Made by a program: the position numbers and the translations under genes. A DNA stretch of 64,000 bases, from assembly GCA_965202845.1 (NCBI GenBank), contig OZ241856.1, positions 558,001 to 622,000 of the forward strand, in the 5' to 3' direction. Positions 7,603 through 15,513 of this stretch are shown piece after piece. The stretch's first letter is position 1. Every line of letters begins with the position of its first letter. The DNA is from CBDATA01 sp965202845 (lineage in GTDB: Bacteria; Acidobacteriota; Vicinamibacteria; Marinacidobacterales; Marinacidobacteraceae). The notes under the pieces are model-generated. The model saw only the letters and a list, made by a program, of their open reading frames with translations, was not told where the DNA came from and did no database searches.

Positions 7603-9071
7603 GGGGCGGGGGGCCGTTTTCGATACGCCGCCAAGTCTTCCGGGCTGAGCTCGTCCGCATGCGCCAGGCGGTAGCGCCGCTCCGGTGCGGATCGAGGCGC
7701 TGGTCCCGGAGTAGCCCGCCGGGGTTTCCGCTCGCGAGACGGGCCGGGCCAGCGGAGGCGGACGACCTCCTCCCGGAGCGGCTGGCGGGTGGCCGTCGCC
7801 ATGCGGGTGCGGAACAGGTCGATGGCGGTTCGTTCGTAGCCGAGCGATTCCGCCAGTTCGCCCAGGATCTGTCCGGTGCGGATCATGACCCGCAGGTAGG
7901 AGGCTTGATCGCCGACGACGTACGCGAGCCGGGCGCCGGGGCGCAGCCGGCTGCGGAGCGCGGCGAGATGTCGGACCATGCCCCCGAAGTACAGCTTTAC
8001 GACCCGGGCGTACTGGCGCTCGAAGCCGGAAGTCTTGCCGAGTTCCCGGCGTCGCTCCTCGATCCGGCGGGCGATGCGCTGGATGCCGTCATGGTTGGCG
8101 ACGAAGGCGTCGTCCCCATCCGCCTTGTACACCCCCCGCGTGTTGGATCGCACGAGTCCCTGCTTCAGGGCGCGGAGATCCTGCTTGTTGCGGATGCATC
8201 CGAGCAGCACGCTCTCCAGCCGGGTCGTGCGCGTGTAGTCCTTCTCGTTGGGATACGGCGGCGACGTGATGACGGCGTCGATCGAGGCGGGAGGCAGCAA
8301 CCGCTCCGCCTGGCGGGCGTCGGCGCGATGCACCCGGGCTTCGACGCCGGCGCGTCCGCCGAGCGCGGCAAGATCACCGGCCATCCTCCGGACCCGACGC
8401 AACCACGGGCCGATGACCGGGGCGTCCTCCCGGATGCGCCCGACGCCGACTTCCGGCCCGAAGCGCAGGTTGCCGATTCCGGAGACCAGCTCCGCGCCGA
8501 GCGCCAGTCGTTCGTGGGCGTACTCCGCGTCCCCGCTATGCGGCTCCAGCGCCTCCAGCAGCACGAGCGTCTTGTGAAGCGGCAGCGGGCTGATCGAATT
8601 CTTGAGGAGCAGGCCGAAGCGGTCGGCGGGCAAGGTCCGGAGCGCGGCGACCTTCCGGCGACCGGCACGAAACAGGGGCGCTTCCCCGAAGTCGTCGATC
8701 CCGTCGCGCTCCAGTTGCGTGAGCGCCCGGGCGGCGACCGCCTCGGCGTGATCGATCAGCTGGTCGGGGTCCACGCTCCAGTCCAGCTTGGTGCGGCTTG
8801 CGAATGCGGCCATCGGGTTGCACTCAATGCCGACGCTCGAGATGCCGAGCTTCTTGCATGCGACGAGGGTGGTTCCGGTTCCGCAGAAGGGATCCAGCAC
8901 GCGTTGGGTTTCGTCGACGCCGAAGATTTCCAGGACGTCGCGAACGAGGTGCGACGGGAACGAGAGGACGAAGCGGTACCAGTCGTGGACGGCGCGATCT
9001 CCGGGTTGCTGGCGGTTTCGCGCCGGATCGCCGAGCCGTCCAGTCGTCGCCGCGACCGGCGCTGGATGCAT
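7599..9071 (-). CDS. DNA methyltransferase-like protein (SPPY motif)
   Basis: The 490-residue protein has the SAM-binding motif VLDPFCGTGTTLVACKKLG near residue 55. The catalytic motif ITSPPYPNEKDYTR, typical of amino-methyltransferases acting on N4-cytosine or N6-adenine, lies near residue 255. The FGGMVRHLAALRSRLRPGAR region corresponds to the later fold motifs. No restriction endonuclease is adjacent. Instead the gene leads a metabolic and transport cluster, so it may be an orphan methylase, or a tRNA guanosine methylase of the related Trm-G10 group. ATG 9071 is chosen; another in-frame ATG at 9122 would overlap the divergent start codon at 9121. Confidence 0.75.
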   Translation of the reverse strand: MHPAPVAATTGRLGDPARNRQQPGDRAVHDWYRFVLSFPSHLVRDVLEIFGVDETQRVLDPFCGTGTTLVACKKLGISSVGIECNPMAAFASRTKLDWSVDPDQLIDHAEAVAARALTQLERDGIDDFGEAPLFRAGRRKVAALRTLPADRFGLLLKNSISPLPLHKTLVLLEALEPHSGDAEYAHERLALGAELVSGIGNLRFGPEVGVGRIREDAPVIGPWLRRVRRMAGDLAALGGRAGVEARVHRADARQAERLLPPASIDAVITSPPYPNEKDYTRTTRLESVLLGCIRNKQDLRALKQGLVRSNTRGVYKADGDDAFVANHDGIQRIARRIEERRRELGKTSGFERQYARVVKLYFGGMVRHLAALRSRLRPGARLAYVVGDQASYLRVMIRTGQILGELAESLGYERTAIDLFRTRMATATRQPLREEVVRLRWPGPSRERKPRRATPGPAPRSAPERRYRLAHADELSPEDLAAYRKRPPAP

Positions 9072-9102
9072 GCCGTGCGGACCGTAGCACGGCGGGGGGC
9101 GA

Positions 9103-9108
9103 TAGAAT
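9103..9108 (+). promoter_or_regulatory. -10-like TAGAAT upstream of the CoxG-like gene
   Basis: TAGAAT ends 12 bases before the ATG at 9121, leaving almost no leader. The same hexamer occurs upstream of the SUF regulator. No clear -35 box. Confidence 0.4.
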
Positions 9109-9120
9109 CCGTCGCTCCTC

Positions 9121-9561
9121 ATGGAATTCAGCGGAACCGAGATCATCAGGGCGCCGAAGGCGCGGGTGTGGGAATTCGTGAACGACGCCGAATCGCTCGC
9201 CGGCTGCGTGCCCGGCGTCGAGTCCTTCCGGGTTCTCGATCCGGGACGGCGGTTCGAGGTGGTGGGCGGGGTCAAGCTCGGCACCGTTGCGCTCCGGTCG
9301 ACGAACACGCTCGAATGGACCGAGCGGGTGGAGGGGGAATGCGCGCGGCTCAAGGTGCGGGGGCGCGGCCCCGGCGCCGTCATCGACGGATCGGCATCGA
9401 TGCGGCTGCGCGAAGTCGGGGAGGGCACGGCGCTCGACTGGGAGGGCGCGATCCAGATCCGGGGCACGGTCGCGGCGCTGGCGTCGCGCCTTCTGCGTCC
9501 GGTCAGCGAGCGGATCCTGCGGGATGTGTTCGCCCGGATGAAGAGCAACATCGAAACCTGA
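9121..9561 (+). CDS. CoxG/SRPBCC family protein
   Basis: This 146-residue protein has the SRPBCC (START-like) fold of the carbon-monoxide-dehydrogenase subunit G family. It begins MEFSGTEIIRAPKARVWEFV, with the family pattern of a DAESLAGCVPGVESF helix and a GSASMRLREVGEGTALDWEG strand pair. These proteins bind hydrophobic ligands or recruit oxidoreductases to the membrane. No CO dehydrogenase genes are nearby, so that role is not implied. It starts on the divergent side of the methyltransferase gene and is followed after 23 bases by an exported serine hydrolase. Confidence 0.8.
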   Translation: MEFSGTEIIRAPKARVWEFVNDAESLAGCVPGVESFRVLDPGRRFEVVGGVKLGTVALRSTNTLEWTERVEGECARLKVRGRGPGAVIDGSASMRLREVGEGTALDWEGAIQIRGTVAALASRLLRPVSERILRDVFARMKSNIET

Positions 9562-9584
9562 TCCCTTCCGGAGGGCGTTTCCCC

Positions 9585-10781
9585 ATGCATGCGTTCCCCA
9601 GACGCTCCGGCGGCCTGCTGCTGCTGGTCGCCCTGTTCCTGTTCGCCGGTTCCGCTTCCGCCGGCCAGCAGACGCCCTACTTCCCGGAGCGCCACGAGTG
9701 GCTCACCCGGACGCCGGCGGAGGCCGGGATGGACGCGGACACGCTCGACGAGGCGATCGCCATCGCGGTCGCCGCCGAGTCGGACGCGCCGCGCGATCTC
9801 GCGCTGAACCACGAGCTGACGTTCGGGCGCGAACCGCACGGCAGCCGGATCGGCCCCACCACCGTGCGCGGCGACCTGAGCGGGATGGTGGTCCGGGGCG
9901 GCTACATCGTCGCCGAATGGGGGCCGACGACGAAGGTGGACATGACCTTCAGCGTCTCGAAGACCTTCCTCTCGACGACCGTCGGGCTGCTGTACGACGA
10001 CGGGCGGATCGCCTCGGTGCATGACCGGGTCGGCCCCTACATGCCCACCGAAGAGCTTTTCGGTTCCGAGCACAATCGCTCCATCACCTGGGATCATCTG
10101 CTGCGGCAGACCAGCGACTGGTCGGGGACGCTCTGGGGGAAGCCCGACTGGGCTGACCGCCCGGTGGGGGAGCATCCGTTCGCGTACCCGGACCGGCCGA
10201 TGCACGAACCGGGAACCTTCTACAAATACAACGACGTGCGGGTGAACCTGCTGGCGCTGGCCGCGCTCCATGTGGTCCGCGAGCCGCTGCCGGTGGTGCT
10301 TCGGGAGCGGATCATGGACCCCATCGGGGCCTCCAGCGCCTGGCGCTGGCACGGCTACGAGAACTCGTGGGTGATGATCGACGGGCGCGAAATCCAGTCG
10401 GTGAGCGGGGGCGGCCACTGGGGCGGGGGCATGCACATCAGCGCCCGGGACCTCGCCCGCTTCGGACTTTTGTTCCTCCGAATGGGGAACTGGAACGGGG
10501 AGCAGCTCATCTCGGAGGAGTGGATCGCGATGGCCAGAACTCCGGGAACGGTCAACCCCGGCTACGGCTACATGAACTGGTTCCTGAACGGCCCGGTGGA
10601 GCGGGACGGGGAGATGGCGCGGTCCATTCCCGACGCCCCGGAGACCGCGGTCACCTTCCGCGGCGCCGGCAGCAACATCGTCTATGTGGACTGGGAGAAC
10701 GATCTGGTCGTGGTGGTCCGCTGGATCCAGGGAGGGGGAGTCAACCCGTTCCTCGGGAAGGCGCTCGCCGCGCTGCGCTGA
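9585..10781 (+). CDS. Exported serine hydrolase (class C beta-lactamase fold)
   Basis: The 398-residue protein has a Sec signal peptide ending near ASAGQQ. Its serine beta-lactamase-like domain carries the nucleophile motif SVSK (SxxK) near residue 122 and the second motif YKYND (YxN) near residue 215. A HWGGGMHISARDLARFG block is typical of the family. Such proteins are peptidases or esterases, and real beta-lactam resistance should not be assumed. SD-like GGAGG lies about 11 bases before the ATG. The gene ends 16 bases from the convergent lipoprotein gene. Confidence 0.85.
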   Translation: MHAFPRRSGGLLLLVALFLFAGSASAGQQTPYFPERHEWLTRTPAEAGMDADTLDEAIAIAVAAESDAPRDLALNHELTFGREPHGSRIGPTTVRGDLSGMVVRGGYIVAEWGPTTKVDMTFSVSKTFLSTTVGLLYDDGRIASVHDRVGPYMPTEELFGSEHNRSITWDHLLRQTSDWSGTLWGKPDWADRPVGEHPFAYPDRPMHEPGTFYKYNDVRVNLLALAALHVVREPLPVVLRERIMDPIGASSAWRWHGYENSWVMIDGREIQSVSGGGHWGGGMHISARDLARFGLLFLRMGNWNGEQLISEEWIAMARTPGTVNPGYGYMNWFLNGPVERDGEMARSIPDAPETAVTFRGAGSNIVYVDWENDLVVVVRWIQGGGVNPFLGKALAALR

Positions 10782-10797
10782 CGCCTACCGGAACAAC

Positions 10798-11643
10798 CTA
10801 TCGGAACAAACTGCAGCCGAGTCCGGTGCAGATGAGTTGCGGCGCGCCCTTGCAGGCGGCTTCGGAGCGCAGGCGGAACCCGGCGAAGAGATGGGACATC
10901 CACTCGAACTCGAGGTGGTGGCGCACGCCGGTCGCCGTCGTCTCGAAGGACCAGTCCACCACGTTCACGTCGAAGTCGTCCACCGGGTTTTCGTCCTCTT
11001 CCTCAAAGCGTTGAACGTACCGGTAGGGGCCGGTCCAGTCGAGGGCGAGGTCCGCTGCGATCGGGTCCACGATGTCCAGCGCCAGGCGCACTGTCGCGGT
11101 CTCGGTGCGGACCGGCAGCCTCCCCTCGGCGAGATCGTTCCGAACCGGCTGGCCCACTGACAGACGCACCCCGGCGCAGAGCCCCTCGCCCACATCCACG
11201 ATGACGAGCTCGGCCGCGTTGCGCGCCCACACCCGGAATCCTGGCGGCGCCTCGACGGACAGACGCAGGGTCTCGTTGGCCTCGATGAGGCCGTCCTCCA
11301 GCGTCGCAACCTCGAGCGTCAGCTCGCCGGTCGGTTCGGCGCCGGCCGGGATTTCGAGGCGCTCCGGCGAGAGGGTGTAGTCGGCGGCGCTGGCGTCGCC
11401 GCCTGCGAGCGCCGTGACCGCAAGCGGGATCGCCCCCTCCTGGCCGCCGCGTTCCCAGGCGATCCGGAATTGGACGGCGCCGCCCTCGCGGACCCGCTGC
11501 GGGTCTCCGAGGAACTCGACGACGGCGGGGTCGGGAAGGGGAACGGGAGCCGGCGCGGGCGCGGGCGTCGGCGTCGTCGGATTGCGGTCGCCCTGGCAGC
11601 TTGCGGCGAGCAGCGCCACGAGGGCGCCAGCGATCCGCTTCAT
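10798..11643 (-). CDS. Lipoprotein with Calx-beta-like and four-Cys C-terminal domains (module 1)
   Basis: The 281 residues start with a lipoprotein signal peptide (MKRIAGALVALLAASC) and a short Pro/Ala linker. Residues about 40-155 form a beta-sandwich resembling Calx-beta repeats (VREGGAVQFRI, ADYTLSPERLEIPAG, LIEANETLRLSVE). The last 120 residues are closely related to the end of the second lipoprotein at 12757-13380. Both share four cysteines and the blocks DWTGP, DWSFE or AWSFE, TATGxRH and GFRLRSEAAC. The gene follows the protease of module 1 by 7 bases. The function is unknown; the pairing suggests a partner or substrate of the protease. Confidence 0.7.
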   Translation of the reverse strand: MKRIAGALVALLAASCQGDRNPTTPTPAPAPAPVPLPDPAVVEFLGDPQRVREGGAVQFRIAWERGGQEGAIPLAVTALAGGDASAADYTLSPERLEIPAGAEPTGELTLEVATLEDGLIEANETLRLSVEAPPGFRVWARNAAELVIVDVGEGLCAGVRLSVGQPVRNDLAEGRLPVRTETATVRLALDIVDPIAADLALDWTGPYRYVQRFEEEDENPVDDFDVNVVDWSFETTATGVRHHLEFEWMSHLFAGFRLRSEAACKGAPQLICTGLGCSLFR

Positions 11644-11650
11644 TTCCCCT

Positions 11651-12760
11651 TTATTTCCGCTGATGCCGGAGCCGGATCGGTTTCATTTCGGTCACCGAGC
11701 CGGCCTCGACCCGCACCGGCCAGGGGAGGGTGACCTCGCCGAGACGGCTGGGGCCGGCGGCTTCCAGCAGGGGCGTGTGCGCCCTGCGCTCGGTGAGGGG
11801 AGAGACCTGGAGCGCGTAGCGACCGGGCTTCAATCCTTCGATCCGGAACCGTCCCTCCGAGTCGCTGAACGCGCCGACCGGCTGCGGGCGCCTCCCCTTC
11901 GGCATCGCCGCTTCGGGGAACGCCCAGACGTGGGCGTGGGGAACCGGATCGCCCTTGAAGAGCAGCGATCCGGAAATCGTCCCGGTGGTTTCGAGCCATC
12001 CCGGCGCCGGGCGAAGCAGCGCCGCGCCCGCCGCGTCGTCGGCGGTGACCGGGTGGTCGATTCCCAGGTCGCTCCAGCCGTAGGACATCTGCGGATCGGC
12101 GAGCCAGTTCTCCGAGGTGTTCACCCTCCAGAGGTTCTCGCCTTCCGGAACGAGGAGGCTTCGGGTGGGAAGCCGCTGCGCGTGGGCGAGCCCCAGGCAG
12201 TGGCCGAATTCATGGATGATCGTGTCCAGCGCGACGTGGGTGCGACGGGGATCGTCGGCGGGCAGGTCGCGCAACCGGTCGGACAGCGGCTCGGTCGCCC
12301 AGCTCCCCAGCGTCACGGCGCACTGGGTGATCTGCCAGCCGTCTTCTCCACGCCTCCACCAGGTGCTGGCCCTTCCCCGGACGTCCTCCAGCGACGGATC
12401 GATGGACACCCAGTTCACGTCCCGGGATTTCGGGCCGCTCTCCCCGTAGTCGCTCGCCCGGACGCCCGCCAGCGCCCACGAGATGTCGGCGGTCGGCAGG
12501 TCCGACCAGGCGGCCAGTCCCTTTTCGACCACGCGCCGGATTCCGGCCAAGTCTCCGTAATGGGTTGACCAGTCGGCGCTGGCGTCCAGCGTGAATGCGA
12601 GCGTCTCGCCGGCGCCCCACTCGCGCCAGAGATTCCGGGCCTGCTCGGCGGTGACGATCCAGCCGAGCGTCTCCGGGTCGGGGCTGTAGAACCGGTAGGC
12701 GTCGGCGGCGACGGGGAAGGCGAAGGCGAGAGCGACGGTCGGAAGCCAGCGTCGCCTCAT
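11651..12760 (-). CDS. Secreted matrixin-type zinc metalloprotease (module 1)
   Basis: This 369-residue protein has a Sec signal peptide (to about residue 21). Its metzincin zinc motif HEFGHCLGLAH begins at His183, and a possible Met-turn MSYGWS lies about 50 residues later. Residues 260 to the end form a carboxypeptidase-regulatory-like beta domain (VGAFSDSEGRFRIEGLKPGR), common on surface proteins. Its copy at 13377-14510 keeps the same architecture. The ATG at 12760 overlaps the stop of the lipoprotein upstream. It should be active outside the cytoplasm. The substrate is unknown. Confidence 0.8.
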   Translation of the reverse strand: MRRRWLPTVALAFAFPVAADAYRFYSPDPETLGWIVTAEQARNLWREWGAGETLAFTLDASADWSTHYGDLAGIRRVVEKGLAAWSDLPTADISWALAGVRASDYGESGPKSRDVNWVSIDPSLEDVRGRASTWWRRGEDGWQITQCAVTLGSWATEPLSDRLRDLPADDPRRTHVALDTIIHEFGHCLGLAHAQRLPTRSLLVPEGENLWRVNTSENWLADPQMSYGWSDLGIDHPVTADDAAGAALLRPAPGWLETTGTISGSLLFKGDPVPHAHVWAFPEAAMPKGRRPQPVGAFSDSEGRFRIEGLKPGRYALQVSPLTERRAHTPLLEAAGPSRLGEVTLPWPVRVEAGSVTEMKPIRLRHQRK

Positions 12761-13380
12761 GGCCGCAGGCCGCAGCTGGTTCCGGTGCAGACGAATTCCG
12801 GCCCGTCCGGACAGGCGGCTTCGGAACGCAGGCGGAATCCGGTGGATTGATGGGCGAGCCATTCGAACCGGATGCGGTGGCGCGTTCCGGTCGCCGTCGG
12901 CTCGAACGACCAGGCCGTTATGTTCAAATCCAGGCCATCCACCGGCAGCGGGTCCTCCGGCTCGCTCCGCCAGGGGCCGGTCCAGTCGAGCACGAGGTCC
13001 GAGGCGCTCGCATCCACCTCGAGGATCAGGCTTGCGGTCGCCTTTCGGGTGCGGACGAAGGGCAGCGGGACCGTGGCGTCCTTGATGTCGGTGCGAGTCG
13101 GGCCGTCCACCGCGAAGCGCACGCCCGGGCACGAGGTGGCGGGTACTGGCGTCAAGGGCGGCGTCGGGGTGGGAGCGGGAGCGGGCGCGGGTTCTGGCGT
13201 CGGGGCTGGAGCGGGCGCGGGTTCCGGGGTCGGGGTGGGGGTGGGTGCGGGTTCCGGGGTCGGAGCGGGCGCTGGCGTCGGCGGCGGGGTGGGAGCGGGC
13301 GCCGTCGGCTGGCTTCCGCCGCCTCCGTCCCCGCCGCAACCGCCCACGGCGAGGAGAAGAGCGAAGGCGATCCGCCTCAT
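12757..13380 (-). CDS. Proline-rich lipoprotein with four-Cys domain (module 2)
   Basis: The 207-residue lipoprotein (signal MRRIAFALLLAVGGC) has a Gly patch and then about 60 residues of Ala/Pro/Thr/Glu repeats, a flexible stalk. The C-terminal domain of about 120 residues is paralogous to that of the module 1 lipoprotein: CPGVRFAV, ADLVLDWTGP, TAWSFEPTATGTRH, GFRLRSEAAC and CTGTSC. It lacks the Calx-beta-like domain of its paralog. Both ends overlap protease genes by 4 bases, so the two modules are one transcription unit. No known family is recognised for the shared domain. Confidence 0.7.
   Translation of the reverse strand: MRRIAFALLLAVGGCGGDGGGGSQPTAPAPTPPPTPAPAPTPEPAPTPTPTPEPAPAPAPTPEPAPAPAPTPTPPLTPVPATSCPGVRFAVDGPTRTDIKDATVPLPFVRTRKATASLILEVDASASDLVLDWTGPWRSEPEDPLPVDGLDLNITAWSFEPTATGTRHRIRFEWLAHQSTGFRLRSEAACPDGPEFVCTGTSCGLRP
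13140..13312 (-). repeat. Degenerate Ala/Pro/Thr/Glu-coding repeat
   Basis: Imperfect short repeats of the GCGGGTTCCGGGGTCGG type (plus-strand reading) encode the proline-rich stalk of the module 2 lipoprotein. They stay in frame and are not a CRISPR. Confidence 0.75.
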
Positions 13381-14510
13381 TCGCGCCGCCAATGGAGCTG
13401 GAGCGTCCCGGCCTCGGCGACCGAGCCGGCCTCGACGAGCACCGGCCAGGGGATCGCGTGCTCCCCGAGCGTCTGCTTCGCCAGGCCGAGCAGGACCCCG
13501 TGCGCTCCCGGCTCGGTGAGGGGAGAGACCCAGAGCGCGTAGCGTCCGGGTCGCAGTCCCTCGATGAGGAAGTTCCCGTCCTCGTTGCTGAACCCGCCGA
13601 TCGGCCGCGGTCGCCCGCCCTCCGGCATCGCCGCCTCGGGGAACGCCCAGATGTGGGCGTGGGGGACGGGTTCCCCGGCGAGGACCAGCGAGCCGGAAAT
13701 CGATCCGGTCGTTTCGAGCCATCCCGGCGCCGGGCGAAGCAGCGCCGCGCCGGTCGCATCGTCGGCGGTGAGCGGGTGGTCGATCCCGAAGTCGCTCCAG
13801 CCATAGGACATCATCGGATCGGCGAACCAGAACCCGGCGGAACGATCGGTCCGTTGATCGTTTTCTCCGAACGGCTCCAGCAGACTCCGCACCGGCAGCC
13901 GCTGCGCGTGATCGAGGCCCAGGCAGTGGCCGAACTCGTGGATGATCGTGTGGAGGGAGTTATGGGTGCGGCGCGGGTCGTCGACGGGCAGCTCCTCCAG
14001 CCAGTCGGGCGGCGGCTCGGTCGCCCAGTTTCCCAGGAGCACCATGCATCCGGATATCTTCCATTCGTCGCCCTCCTTGTCCCACTGGCTGTAGGCGGCG
14101 GCCCGGTATTCCCCCAGCGGATCGATGGACACCCAGTTCTCGGCCATGTCTTTCGGTCCCTCCTCTCCGTAGTCGCTCGCCTTGACGCCCGCCAGTTCCC
14201 ACGAAATGTCGGCGTTCGGGAGGTTCGCCCAGGCGGCGAGCGCCGTTTCCACCACCCGCCGCGCCTGGTCCTGCCCTCCGTAGAAAACGGACCAGTCGGC
14301 GCTGGAATCGAGCGTGAAGGCGAGCGTCTCGCCGGGTTCCCACCCCTGCCAGAGATTCCGCACGTGCCTGGCGTTCACGATCCAGCCGAGCGTATCCGAG
14401 TCGGGGGTGGTGAGCCGATACGCCTCCTCGCTGCCGGCGGCGGCGCCGAAGGACAACACGGCCGCCAGGACAACGGCGGGCGCCCGCCGCCGCCGGGTTT
14501 CAGGGAGCAC
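13377..14510 (-). CDS. Secreted matrixin-type zinc metalloprotease (module 2)
   Basis: The 377-residue paralog of the protease at 11651-12760 has a signal peptide and a zinc motif HEFGHCLGLDH from His191. MMSYGWSDFGID serves as a possible Met-turn, and the protein ends in the same carboxypeptidase-regulatory-like domain (IGGFSNEDGNFLIEGLRPGR). The start is taken as the GTG at 14510, which overlaps the upstream acetamidase-like gene by 11 bases; no ATG lies in a better place. The two proteases are closely similar across most of their length, so the module arose by duplication. Secretion and zinc catalysis follow from the motifs; the target is unknown. Confidence 0.8.
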   Translation of the reverse strand: MLPETRRRRAPAVVLAAVLSFGAAAGSEEAYRLTTPDSDTLGWIVNARHVRNLWQGWEPGETLAFTLDSSADWSVFYGGQDQARRVVETALAAWANLPNADISWELAGVKASDYGEEGPKDMAENWVSIDPLGEYRAAAYSQWDKEGDEWKISGCMVLLGNWATEPPPDWLEELPVDDPRRTHNSLHTIIHEFGHCLGLDHAQRLPVRSLLEPFGENDQRTDRSAGFWFADPMMSYGWSDFGIDHPLTADDATGAALLRPAPGWLETTGSISGSLVLAGEPVPHAHIWAFPEAAMPEGGRPRPIGGFSNEDGNFLIEGLRPGRYALWVSPLTEPGAHGVLLGLAKQTLGEHAIPWPVLVEAGSVAEAGTLQLHWRRE

Positions 14511-15513
14511 CTGGTCCCTCTATCCCGAAGATCGCCTTCGGCATGTGCATGCTGACCAGCATATGGGGAATGTCCACCGTCTCCGAAATTTTGAGGTCTC
14601 CGGCGAGCGAGCAGAGCACGTAGGCTTCCTCGGCGGTCAGTCCGTGTTCGGCCATCAGCCAGGCGATCATGTGGCGGGTCGCCTTCCTGGCCGCCTCGTC
14701 GATGGTGGGGGCGAACCCGGTTGTTCCGTAGTAGTCATCGGTTTCGTACTCGGGCTCGGCGATCCCGCGCGGATTGGGCAGGACTTCGAGCTCCAGCACC
14801 AGGCGCATCGGAACTTCGATCGCGCTCCCGGAGACCTCGCCGTCTCCCTGGACCGCGTGGGCGTCCCCGACCGAGAAATTCGCGCCCGCCACCTGCACCG
14901 GCAGGTACACGGTGGTCCCGACGCGCATGTGGCGGTTGTCGAGGTTCCCGCCGTTTTCCCGAGGCGGGATGGTCACGAGCATCTCGTCGGTGGCCGGAGC
15001 GACTCCGAGCACCCCCGGAAACGGCGCGAGCGGCAGGGTGATCCGGTCGTTGAAGCGCGCCTCGGCGGCGCCCGGCGCCAGGGCGAAGCTGCGGATCCAG
15101 GGTTCGGTGAATTCCTCGGCGAGGAAGCCGAATCCGGGGAAGATGCCGGCCCAGCCCGGGCCCTGCGTCTCCGCCTCGTGGATGGTGACGGCGAGCAGGT
15201 CTCCCGGTTCGGCGCCTTCCACCGCGATCGGCCCGGTGAGCGCGTGGATGCGCCCGAAATCCACGTGCGCCAGATCGGCGGGGGTGGTCTCCGGGGTGAT
15301 CTGGCCGTCGGAAGCCTCCTTGGTGAAGACTTCGACCACCGCCCCCGAAGGCACGGTGAGGACCGGCGGGATGGCGGCGCTCCAGCGGTTGTGGGTGTTC
15401 TCCGCTGCGAGGGTGTATGCGGGGATCGGGCGGGGATCCGGCTCTTCCGGCGTTCCGCAGGCGGCGGCGACCAGCAGGAGGAGGAGGACGGCGCGGGGGA
15501 GGGGAGGATTCAT
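14500..15513 (-). CDS. Acetamidase/formamidase-family lipoprotein
   Basis: This 337-residue protein begins with a lipoprotein signal (MNPPLPRAVLLLLLVAAAC). It then shows the acetamidase/formamidase family fold: NTHNRWSAAIPPVLTVPSG, TGPIAVEGAEPGDLLAVTI, PPRENGGNLDNRHM and FSVGDAHAVQGDGEVSGSAI. The family hydrolyses formamide, acetamide or similar amides and is normally cytoplasmic, so the lipid anchor is unusual. It sits between the VWFA gene (4-base overlap) and the module 2 protease. The substrate is unknown. Confidence 0.85.
   Translation of the reverse strand: MNPPLPRAVLLLLLVAAACGTPEEPDPRPIPAYTLAAENTHNRWSAAIPPVLTVPSGAVVEVFTKEASDGQITPETTPADLAHVDFGRIHALTGPIAVEGAEPGDLLAVTIHEAETQGPGWAGIFPGFGFLAEEFTEPWIRSFALAPGAAEARFNDRITLPLAPFPGVLGVAPATDEMLVTIPPRENGGNLDNRHMRVGTTVYLPVQVAGANFSVGDAHAVQGDGEVSGSAIEVPMRLVLELEVLPNPRGIAEPEYETDDYYGTTGFAPTIDEAARKATRHMIAWLMAEHGLTAEEAYVLCSLAGDLKISETVDIPHMLVSMHMPKAIFGIEGPGAP

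Noticed and set aside
9121..9561. Evidence for a CO dehydrogenase operon
   Set aside because: The CoxG-like SRPBCC protein stands without coxLMS or maturation genes, so the pathway cannot be claimed.
7659..9584. Plus-strand open frame upstream of the serine hydrolase, opposite the methyltransferase gene
   Set aside because: The methyltransferase motifs on the minus strand are clear, and the hydrolase start at 9585 has its own SD and signal peptide.
9585..10781. Antibiotic beta-lactamase
   Set aside because: The SxxK and YxN motifs define the broad serine-hydrolase fold only. The blocks fit exported esterase or peptidase relatives, and no resistance context is present.
13140..13312. Repeated GC-rich units considered as a CRISPR-like array
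   Set aside because: Units are short, degenerate, in frame and encode a proline-rich stalk. There are no regular spacers.
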